A stretch of DNA of 64,000 nucleotides from Pseudomonas sp. MWU13-2100 (lineage in GTDB: Bacteria > Pseudomonadota > Gammaproteobacteria > Pseudomonadales > Pseudomonadaceae): NCBI RefSeq assembly GCF_023242365.1, contig NZ_JALLIX010000004.1, positions 62,001 to 126,000 on the forward strand, in the 5' to 3' direction. The notes beneath the pieces were generated by a model, which was not told the DNA's origin, ran no database searches, and saw only the letters and a list, made by a program, of their open reading frames with translations. The position numbers and the translations under genes are program-made. Below, piece by piece: positions 27,018 through 36,300 of the stretch (position 1 is its first letter; each line of letters begins with the position of its first letter).

Positions 27018-28154
27018 ATGAATCAGGTCAAACAATTTTTCACCCGCTACAAAATGCTCGCGCTGGTGATCGCCGTAGCGATTATCTGGCTGTTCTTCAG
27101 CTGGCAGACCGACGGCGGGTTTCTTACCCCGCGCAACCTCTCCAACCTGCTGCGGCAGATGTCCATTACCGGGATTCTCGCCTGCGGCATGGTGCTGGTG
27201 ATCATCAGCGGCGAGATCGATTTGTCGGTGGGGTCATTGCTTGGCCTGCTCGGCGGCCTGGCGGCAATCCTCGACGTGATCTATCACGTACCGCTGTTGG
27301 CGAATCTGGGTATTGTCGCCGTCTGCGGATGGATGATTGGCTTGGCAAACGGCTTTATGACAGCCTACCTGCGCATTCCGTCTTTCATTGTGGGCCTGGG
27401 GGGCATGCTGGCGTTCCGCGGGATTCTGCTGGGGATCACCGGCGGCACCACCATTGCCCCTGTATCCGCGTCGCTGGTCTATGTCGGCCAGGGTTATTTG
27501 CCACACACGGTAGGCGGCGGGCTCGGCGTACTGCTGTTCGCCTTGACACTTTTCCTGACCTGGAGGCAGCGCCGCAATCGTGCCCTCCATGGCCTGGCGG
27601 CCCACTCATTGGTTCGTGACGTGTTACGCGTGGTGTTGATCGGCGCGGTGTTGGCCGGGTTCGTCTATACCCTGAACAGCTACGACGGCATCCCGGTTCC
27701 GGTGCTGCTTCTGCTGATTTTGCTTGGTCTGTTCAGCTACGTCACCAGCCAGACCGTGTTCGGACGCCGTATCTACTCAGTGGGCAGCAACATGGAAGCC
27801 ACGCGCCTGTCGGGTATCAACGTGCAGGCCGTCAAGCTGTGGATCTTCGGTATCATGGGCCTTATGTGCGCCCTGGCCGGGGTGGTCAATACCGCGCGCC
27901 TGGCCGCGGGCTCACCCTCGGCCGGGAACATGGGCGAACTGGACGCCATCGCCGCCTGCTTCATTGGCGGCACCTCCATGCGCGGAGGCTCGGGCACCGT
28001 TTACGGCGCCCTCCTCGGCGCGCTGGTCATCACCAGCCTGGACAACGGCATGTCCATGCTCGATGTCGACAGCTACTGGCAGATGATTGTCAAAGGCAGC
28101 ATTCTGGTGCTGGCCGTGTGGGTGGACGTGAGCACCCGGACCGGGCGCCGCTGA
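27018..28154 (+). CDS. xylH: D-xylose ABC transporter, permease
   Basis: 378 residues, about ten hydrophobic helices. CUT2 permease motifs: SGEIDLSVGSLLGLLGG near residue 57, RIPSFIVGLGGMLAFRGILL and AACFIGGTSMRGGSGTVYGAL near 315. It starts immediately after the xylG stop codon, so translation is coupled. It is the last gene of the xylose block and is convergent with the luxR-type gene. Confidence 0.95.
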   Translation: MNQVKQFFTRYKMLALVIAVAIIWLFFSWQTDGGFLTPRNLSNLLRQMSITGILACGMVLVIISGEIDLSVGSLLGLLGGLAAILDVIYHVPLLANLGIVAVCGWMIGLANGFMTAYLRIPSFIVGLGGMLAFRGILLGITGGTTIAPVSASLVYVGQGYLPHTVGGGLGVLLFALTLFLTWRQRRNRALHGLAAHSLVRDVLRVVLIGAVLAGFVYTLNSYDGIPVPVLLLLILLGLFSYVTSQTVFGRRIYSVGSNMEATRLSGINVQAVKLWIFGIMGLMCALAGVVNTARLAAGSPSAGNMGELDAIAACFIGGTSMRGGSGTVYGALLGALVITSLDNGMSMLDVDSYWQMIVKGSILVLAVWVDVSTRTGRR

Positions 28155-28216
28155 TCGTCTGCCGCCCCTGACATCAAGGCCGTCCACCGGAATTACCGGC
28201 GCCGCTCAGCCAGCCC

Positions 28217-28951
28217 TCAATTAAGCAATCCGAGGATATAAGCTTTAACCGCGGCCTCGGTCTTGTTGGCCGCATTCAACTTGCGCATGGTATTGACCAG
28301 ATGAAATTTTACGGTGCGCGCATCAATCGACAGGACGCAGCCAATCTCACTGTAGGTCTTCCCGATAGCCGTCCATTTCAGCACCTCCTGCTCACGCGAG
28401 GTCAGTTCTTGAGTGGCTTCGGGCACCCACTTGGGGGTGATCAAGTTAGCCATCGTGGAGTGCACATTCATCGCGACCCACATCATTTTTTCTTCATTCG
28501 ACAGCATTTCCTTTTCGCTCAAGCGATCGGCCGAGCGCATCAAGGACAATAAGCCGATCGAACCAAAACCGCCATGTACCGGCATGCTCCAACCGTTACA
28601 TAACCCTGCCTGTTGCGCCTCTTCCCAAAACTCCGGTCGTCCAATCGGATTGGTCGCGGACCAGATCAGTGGAGTGCTATTTCTCAACCCGTGCTGGACC
28701 GTAGGATCGATTGCAAAATAATTATTACTGACGTACTTCTCTTCCCAGCCTTTCGGAAAATCCGACAAGAGATAAAAACCAGGATCAGTGACGGGAATAG
28801 GTATACGCATGCCATAGGAGCAATGTTCAAACCCCAGCTCGGACGTTATCTGCTTCAACCCTTCAAACAGAACAAGCTCGGACTTTGATTCCGTGCACAA
28901 GTTAAAAATCCTTTCGCGAAACTCGTCCAAAATTCTCATCCTGTTACACAT
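28217..28951 (-). CDS. LuxR-type quorum-sensing transcriptional activator
   Basis: About 244 residues from the ATG at 28951 (ATG 28939 and GTG 29017 are alternatives; none has a strong binding site). The autoinducer-binding domain carries the conserved Trp, Tyr, Asp and further Trp in PKGWEEKYVSNNYFAIDPTV and PLIWSAT, plus GWSMPVHGGFGSIGLLSL. The C-terminal DNA-binding domain is ELTSREQEVLKWTAIGKTYS followed by AIGCVLSI-like residues and VKFHLVNTMRKLNAANKTEA. The full key-residue set argues for acyl-homoserine-lactone binding. It is divergent from the RsaM-like gene and luxI, and stands just before the biosynthetic operon. Confidence 0.92.
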   Translation of the reverse strand: MCNRMRILDEFRERIFNLCTESKSELVLFEGLKQITSELGFEHCSYGMRIPIPVTDPGFYLLSDFPKGWEEKYVSNNYFAIDPTVQHGLRNSTPLIWSATNPIGRPEFWEEAQQAGLCNGWSMPVHGGFGSIGLLSLMRSADRLSEKEMLSNEEKMMWVAMNVHSTMANLITPKWVPEATQELTSREQEVLKWTAIGKTYSEIGCVLSIDARTVKFHLVNTMRKLNAANKTEAAVKAYILGLLN

Positions 28952-28967
28952 TGGCACTGAGGTGCCA
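28952..28967. promoter_or_regulatory. Perfect dyad at the luxR-type gene start
   Basis: TGGCAC-TGAG-GTGCCA is a perfect inverted repeat directly abutting the ATG at 28951. A second dyad with the same half-site core, GTGCC-N8-GGCAC, lies at 29005-29022. They may be operator sites in the luxR/rsaM divergent region. They do not match the classical lux box. Confidence 0.35.
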
Positions 28968-29110
28968 TTCCAACCCCGTGACACAGTGCGTAGGATTCTC
29001 CATCGTGCCCCTATCACGGCACCAAAAAACTTGATGCTTCATCACTGAGCTCCCATCCTTGTGAGTAGCGCGATCATTTCGCAACCTATAGCTATCAATC
29101 GAGAACGACT

Positions 29111-29476
29111 ATGCTGACTCCAGACGGATACATTCGCATGACATTCAGCGATTTCTGCACCCTGTCGCTGAAGCAGGATATTGCCTGGCCTGACCCCTCA
29201 CTGCTGGAAGAACTTCGAGGCCTGGGCGTCAGCGTCGAATCGGCCGGGTACTGCGAGTGGGCCGGGGATCGCACAATACCACGGGTCAGTCTAGGTTGGG
29301 GGTGGTTGCGGCGCGCCAATACCGCCACCCTCGTATTAGCCCCCGGCGGCATCAGCTCCAACGTCATGTTGCGCACCCCCAACGGCTATGATCTGGGCGC
29401 CAAATTGACTGAAGAACTGCTCGCTTCCTGGCTCCACAGTCAACCCTGGCAAGTTGGCGTCCCTCAGCCCTGCTGA
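29111..29476 (+). CDS. RsaM-like quorum-sensing regulator (DUF4902 type)
   Basis: 121 residues. The sequence LTPDGYIRMTFSDFCTL, the SLGWGW motif, SNVMLRTPNGYDLG and the C-terminal LASWL...WQ resemble RsaM proteins, small regulators encoded between luxR and luxI genes in Burkholderia and some plant-associated Pseudomonas. RsaM usually dampens acyl-homoserine-lactone production and has no known DNA-binding fold. Here it lies exactly between luxR and luxI, which supports the assignment. It probably fine-tunes signal level for the adjacent biosynthetic genes. Confidence 0.8.
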   Translation: MLTPDGYIRMTFSDFCTLSLKQDIAWPDPSLLEELRGLGVSVESAGYCEWAGDRTIPRVSLGWGWLRRANTATLVLAPGGISSNVMLRTPNGYDLGAKLTEELLASWLHSQPWQVGVPQPC

Positions 29477-29487
29477 GCGCCCCCCCC

Positions 29488-29503
29488 CTGCCCAAAAGGG
29501 CAG
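29488..29503 (+). other. Hairpin between rsaM-like and luxI genes
   Basis: CTGCCC-AAAA-GGGCAG is a perfect 6-bp stem 11 bases after the rsaM-like stop, preceded by a C8 tract (29481-29488). There is no T-tract, so it may be a weak attenuator or an operator rather than a terminator. Confidence 0.4.
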
Positions 29504-29564
29504 CTTATCCTGATCAACCTCTTGTGACTAACTAAGGATTCATTTTCAACAGTCCGAGAGTCGC

Positions 29565-30182
29565 ATGCTACAGACCATAACCGGCACCGCCAGGGAGCTA
29601 GGCTCTCGCGTAGAGACGGCACTGGCATCATATCGTCATAAGATTTTCCTCGAAAAACTGGGATGGCCGCTCCCCTCCAAAAACGGAGAGGAAGTTGACG
29701 AATTTGATCGAGCCGATACTGTTTATGTTGTTGCAAAAAACCCACTGGGTGACATTTGCGGGTGCGCCCGACTCCTCCCCACGACACGCCCTTACTTGCT
29801 CAGTGAGGTGTTCCCCGAACTGATGGGTGACACCCCTCTGCCACACGCCGCCGATACTTGGGAGCTCTCTCGCTTTTCCGCAACAGCGCTTAACGAACCC
29901 AACAGCAATACACTCCAATCCTGGAGAAACACCTGCACCCTGGTGGCAGAAACTGTCGCGGCAGCGATTCAACTCGGGGCCGCACGGTTAATTGCCTTCT
30001 CCGCAGTGGGCAACGAACGTCTCTTGCGGCGTATGGGTGTCACGGTTCACCGGGTGTCAGCGCCGCAGTTGATCGATGGAAAACCAGTACTGGCATTCTG
30101 GATTGAGATTGATGAGCAAACGAAAAGCGCACTCAATATAACCTACCCACCCTCCTCGCACCCGCTTAAAACAAACTCATAG
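29565..30182 (+). CDS. Acyl-homoserine-lactone synthase, LuxI family
   Basis: 205 residues. The invariant LuxI residues are present: Arg and Phe in YRHKIFLEKLGW with the Trp, the two Asp in EVDEFDRAD, Arg in CARLLPTTRPYLL, and Glu/Arg in WELSRFSA. It should make an N-acyl-homoserine lactone from S-adenosylmethionine and acyl-ACP; chain length cannot be read reliably. Its position after luxR/rsaM and 174 bases before the 19-kb NRPS operon suggests that the pathway is density-controlled. Its codon use looks more AT-rich than that of the xylose genes, as does the whole 28.2-30.4 kb block, which hints at separate ancestry. Confidence 0.93.
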   Translation: MLQTITGTARELGSRVETALASYRHKIFLEKLGWPLPSKNGEEVDEFDRADTVYVVAKNPLGDICGCARLLPTTRPYLLSEVFPELMGDTPLPHAADTWELSRFSATALNEPNSNTLQSWRNTCTLVAETVAAAIQLGAARLIAFSAVGNERLLRRMGVTVHRVSAPQLIDGKPVLAFWIEIDEQTKSALNITYPPSSHPLKTNS

Positions 30183-30355
30183 TTTTCACGAAAAGCCCCT
30201 ATCTTGCTTATCGCGCGCTACATACGGTTTTGGCCATATCACAATATTCCAGTTGCCTATCTGTAAAGCTGTCCACGTCAACAACCAGAGATCACAACTT
30301 CGATTTTTTCAGTATTGAACATATCGACTTAAACCGCGCAGGAAGCCTTTGAAGA

Positions 30356-33300
30356 ATGAACAGCCATCATGACCCGCTCCTCGGCAGCTCCCAACCTGTA
30401 ACCCCCCTCCCTTTATCCACTGCCCAGCGCGGGGTGTGGGTAGCACAGCGCATAGACCCGAGTAACCCTCGCTATAACTGCGCAGGATACCTTGAGATTG
30501 TGGGGCCTGTTGAGGTTGAGCTCTTTCAGCAAGCCATCGCCCTTGCCTTGCAGGAGACAGAAGCGCTACGGGTACGATTCGTTGAGAAGCAGGGTGAACC
30601 CTGGCAGGTCATTGAACCGCACGACGCTCAGCCACTGATGGTGATTGACCTGAGCGAACAAGCCGATGCTCGGCAGGCGGCCCAGTCCTGGATGAAGCGA
30701 GACCTGAGTACCGCCCAGGACCTCACCCACTCACAACTGCACCTGCATGCACTGTTCAAGCTGGGTCCTGAGCATTCATTCTTTTACCTGCGTTATCACC
30801 ATATCCTGATGGATGGGTACGGCCAGACGCTCTATTGGCGGCGTATCGGCGAAATATACAGTGCATTGTCGGCGCAACAGGAATGCCCCGTTTCCAACGC
30901 CAGCCCCTTGTCCGTGATTCTTGCAGACGAAGCCCAATACGAGGCAAGCGCCAAGCACGAGGAAGATCGACAGGCGTGGCTGGACAAGTTGCAGCAACCG
31001 CCGGCGTCCTTGCAACTGTCCGAGAGCGTCACGCTTTCCAACCGCGGCATGCGCCGCCTGAGTACGCCACTGCCGGCGCTGATGGAAACTGGCTTACAAG
31101 CATGTGCCAGGTCCATCGGGACACGCTGGTCGGTACTGATCATTGCTGCAATGGCGATCTACATCCGCAAATTGAGCAACAGCAATGACCTGCTGCTCAC
31201 GCTGCCTGTTTCAGCCCGGCTGGACGCCGCGGCACGCTCAACACCCACCATGCTGGCCAATGAACTGCCGCTGCGTCTCCATGTAACGCCCCATTCGTCT
31301 TTCAAGCAGCTGGTCCACGACGTCACACGTAACCTCGGCTTCGTTCTGGCCCACCAGCGTTATCGTGGCGAAGCCCTTCACCGGGATCAACAGCGTGGCG
31401 GTGCGCGCACGCGTCTGGGCGGACCGGTGATCAACGTCATTTCGTTTGACCAGGAAGTTCGCTTTGGTGATTGCGTGACGGTGCCGCACTACCTGTCTAC
31501 CGGCCCAGTGGAAGATCTGCTGATCGGCTGTTACGGGCGAGCCGATGGCAGCGGGCTACAACTGTTCTTCGACGCCAATCCGGAGCGCCATAGCCAAGCG
31601 GACCTGAAAACGCATCAAGATCGGTTTCTGCAAGTATTGGGTGCGCTCCTGGAGGCGGAACCCGACCTGCCCGTCCAAGGGATCGATGGCCTGTTACCCG
31701 TTGAACGAAGCCTGCTGGCGAAGTGGAATGCGACTGAACGCCCCTATGACCTGACTCGCAGTCTTGATGAGCTCTGGGACGAACAGGCACGGCGCACACC
31801 TGATCGCATCGCGCTCGCAGGTCCTGCAGGCACGCTCACCTATAGCGAGTTGCAGAGCGCCATCAATCGTTTGACCGCTCACCTGGTCGCCTTGGGCGTG
31901 CAGCCTGGGCAGAGAGTGGGGGTCTGCGACGTTCGCTCGCTAGAGATGGTCATTTCCCTGTTCGCCGTACTTAAAAGCGGTGCCGCTTACGTCCCACTCG
32001 ATCCGGAACTGCCGAGCGAGCGCCTTGCCTTTCAGGTCGCTGATGCGCAGTTGGTAATGGTCCTGACCCGCAGCACCCTGACCAGCACCCTCGCGGAACT
32101 GCAGGACAGCGAATGCATGATCCTCTGCGTGGATCGAACGTTGCCTGATTTACCCCATCCGGCCGTCCCGTTGAAGCACCTCGCCAGCCCGGAACAAGCC
32201 GCCTATGTGATCTACACATCGGGGTCGACCGGGCAGCCCAAAGGTGTCGCGGTCCCCCATCAAGGGGTGGTGAATCGCATTCTGTGGATGCAGGAACAGT
32301 ACTCGCTTCAAGCCGACGATTGCGTACTGCAAAAAACCCCCTTCACCTTTGATGTCTCGGTCTGGGAGTTTTTCTGGCCATTGCTGTTCGGCTGCCAACT
32401 GGTCCTGGCCGAGCCTGGCGCTCACCGAGACCCGCGTCACATTGCCCAACTGATTCGTGACTACAAGGTGACCACCCTTCACTTCGTGCCCTCCATGCTC
32501 GATCTCTTTCTCGAAGAGCCCGGTCTGTCGGATGCGAGTCCGTTACGTCGCGTTTTTTGCAGCGGCGAGGCCTTGCGCGCAGGTACCGTGAAGACTTTCT
32601 TCGAAACCTTCACACCTGCGACTCAAGTCGCCTTGCTCAACCTCTACGGCCCCACAGAGGCGTCCATCGACGTCACGCACTGGACCTGCTCCGCGGCCGA
32701 TACACAGGGCTCGGTACCCATTGGCTACCCCGTTGCCAATACCCAGTTGCATATCCTCGATGAGGCCAGGTGTCCGGTGCCGATCGGAACGGTGGGTGAG
32801 CTGTACATCAGTGGTGTGCAGGTTGCCTTGGGCTACATCAACAGGCCGGAAATGAGCGCCATGCGTTTCTTGCCCGATGCCAACGGCCGGGGCCAGATCT
32901 ACCGCACCGGTGATTTGGCGCGCTATCGACGAGACGGCGCCATCGAATTCCTCGGACGCCTGGATGACCAGGTCAAGATCCGCGGATTTCGTATCGAGCC
33001 CGGAGAAATTGAAAGCGTCCTGATGAGTCATCCCCGCGTCGCAGTGGCTGCCGTCACAGCCTGGCAACCTCCCGTGGGAGAGCCCCGCCTGGTGGCCTAT
33101 ATCGTAAACACCACCGGTGAGACCTCGTCGACGAAAGAACTGGTCGAGCATCTGTCACTCAGCCTGCCTGAGTACATGATTACGCAGCATTTTGTGTTCC
33201 TCGACGCGCTGCCCCTTTCGCGAAATGGCAAGCTTGACCGTAGCGCGTTGCCGGCACCGCTGATCGAGCAAGTCCGTGCTGCGTTGCCCCTCGAGACACC

Positions 33301-36300
33301 CGAGGAACACCTGCTTGGCGATATCTGGCAAAGCCTGTTGGGCATCGACTCGCCCGATCCCGAGCTGTCATTTTTTGCGCTGGGTGGGGATTCAATGCTC
33401 GCCATTCGCGCCCGTTCACTGGCCGAGCAACAAGGTTACAGCTTCGACGTCCAGGACGTTTTCAACTACCCGACCCTGCGCCAACTGGCCACACGCTTGC
33501 GACCGTTCAACAGGGAAACGCCGGTCACCCGTGCTCAACCTTTCGATCTGTTGCGCCCGCAGGATCGCTCGCGGCTACCTTCCGGCCTGGTGGATGCCTA
33601 TCCCTTGTCCGCGATGCAAGGCGGGATGATTTACCACGCGGAACTGGCCAGCGACAGCTCGGTCTACCGCGTGGTGACCAGCCTGCATATCGCGACCCGT
33701 CTTGATGAGACGTTGTTGCGCAACGCCATCGACGCCACCGTGCAAAGGCACCCGGTACTTCGAACGCGCTTTGACCTTTCAACGTTCAGCGAGCCCTTGC
33801 AGTTGGTGCAGGAGCACGCCACAGCGCCACTTGAAGTGATCGACAGCCTGCTGGGACAGCCGGCGGAGGCCATCGACAGGCACCTGGCGGCCTGGGTCGA
33901 TAACGCCAAACACCATCATTTCGAGCTTTCCAATGCCTCATTGATGGCCTTTACCGTCCACCTGCGCGAGCCCAATGCCTTCCAACTATCGGTCATCGAG
34001 CACCACGTCATCCTCGATGGATGGAGCGATGCGGCGATGCTGGAAGAAATTGTCGAACGTTATGCCGCCGCACTGGAAGGCCAAGACCTCTGGCTGCCGC
34101 AACTCCCCTCGTCCTACCGCGACTTCGTGGCTGCCGAGCGCGAAGCCATGCTGGACCAGTCGGCCCGTGACTTCTGGCGCAAAACCTTGGCCGGCAGCGA
34201 ACCCACCCTCCTGCCACGCGCCAGTGACAAGCCCTTGGGCAGCAACACCAGCCGACACCGAGCATTCGAAGTCAGCGTAGCACCTGCGCTGCTGGGCCAA
34301 TTGCAGCAGTTGGCGCGCACACAAGCCCTGCCCTTGAAAAGCTTGCTGGCGGCGGCGCACCTGGCCGTTCAGCGCCTGGTGGGCAACGCCGAGCACGTAG
34401 TCACCGGGATGGTGGTCAATGCCCGACTGGAAGAGGATGGTGGTGATGCCGTACTCGGGGTGTTCCTCAATACGCTGCCGCTGAGCGTCGACACCCGCGA
34501 GCAAAGCCTGCTCGAGCTGGCCCAGCGCGCCTTCGCTTTCGAGCGCGATGCCGCCCCCTACAGGCGCTTTCCCTTTACCGAGATAGAACAACTGGCCGAC
34601 GGCCTGCAACTGGACAGCTATGTCAACTTCATTGATTTTCACAGCCTATGGAAACGCCGAGACGCAAACGGGGCTCTGATTCGTCACGGCATCGGTGTGG
34701 CAGAGACCAACTACCCCTTGGCAGTGAACTTCCTCATTGATCCGGTCGAGGGGCATTTGCGCGCATGGCTGGACTGTGACCTGAATAGTCTGGATGAAGC
34801 GTTCTGCGACCGGCTTGCCGGTTATTACGCCAAAGCGTTGATCGCCTTGGTGCAACAGGGTGACTGCTACGTCGCTGAGCTGGCACTGATGGAGCCTGCC
34901 GAGCACGTCAGGCTCGATGCCTGGAACCAGACGGACGTCGACTTCGACAGAAGCGCCACCGTGCACAGCCTGTTCGAGCAGCAGGTGGACCTCACCCCTG
35001 ATGCGATCGCACTGGCCCACCGCGATAGCGACATCAGCTATCTGGCACTCGATACACAAGCCAATCGCCTGGCTCACCAGCTCATCGCCGGAGGGCTCAA
35101 GCCTGGCAGTCTGGTAGGGGTCAGCCTCTACCGAGGCATCGACATGGTGACAGCCATCCTTGCCGTGCTCAAGGCTGGCTGCGCCTATGTGCCACTCGAC
35201 CCGGAGTACCCCTACCAGCGTCTTGCTTTCATTGCCGAAGACTCCGGCTTGGCAGCCCTGGTAGCGGAACGCAGCTGCCAGATAGTCGACCGGGTCCAGC
35301 ACTGTGTGCTGATCGACCGCGACAAAGCGGCTATCTCACAGCGCTCAAGCCAGCGCCCCAATCTGGAGCTGGAAGCCGAAGCCACGGCCTATGTGATCTA
35401 CACGTCCGGCTCTACCGGCTTGCCCAAAGGCACGGTCATTCGTCATCGCAACGTCACCAACTTTTTCGAAGGCATGGACCGACGTATCGGCTGCAAGGCG
35501 CAAGACACCGTACTGGCGCTCACCAGCATGTCCTTTGACATCTCCGTACTGGAGTTGCTGTGGCCACTGGCGCGAGGAGCCAAGGTGGTTATTGCCGGGG
35601 AGCGGATCATCCAGAACCTGGTGCCGGATCCCCAGGCCGCGGTCCGTCCTCTTGGACTGAGCCTGTTCTTCTTTTCGGCAGGCGCTGCCGATGATCAACG
35701 CCAGGAAGGTTATCGCCTGGTGCTGGAAGGCGCAAAAGCAGCGGACGCCATGGGACTGGAGGCCATTTGGACTCCGGAGCGGCACTTCCATGAGTTTGGC
35801 GGACTCTACCCTAACCCTTCAGTCATGTCCGCCGCGCTGGCGGCAGTGACCCAGCGGATCGCCATACGTTGCGGCAGCATCGTGGCGCCCTTGCACGATA
35901 CGCTGCGAATGGCCGAAGAGTGGTCGCTGGTCGACAACATCTCACAAGGACGGGTTGGACTGGCCTTCGCTTCAGGCTGGAATGCCAATGACTTTGCCTT
36001 GGCGCCGCAGGCGTATGCCAATCGCAAACAGCAGATGCTTGAGCAAATCGACGAATTCAAGCGTCTCTGGCGAGGCGACTCGGTCGAACGGATAAATGGC
36101 AACGGTGACAGCGTCGCATTGCGCATTTTCCCAAGGCCCGTTCAGTCGCAACCGCCTATGTGGCTGACGTCGGCCGGCGCCATGGAGACCTTCGAACGTG
36201 CGGGGGCAAGCGGCGCGAACCTGTTGACCCACCTTCTGGGTCAGGACATCGACGAACTGGCACGCAAGATCAGTACCTATCGCAACGCCCGAAAAGCAGC

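Noticed and set aside
30183..30355. Search for a lux box in front of the first NRPS (e.g. CTATCTGTAAAGCTGTCC)
   Set aside because: The best match has only one CTGT half-site and no symmetric partner, so quorum control is argued from gene order only.
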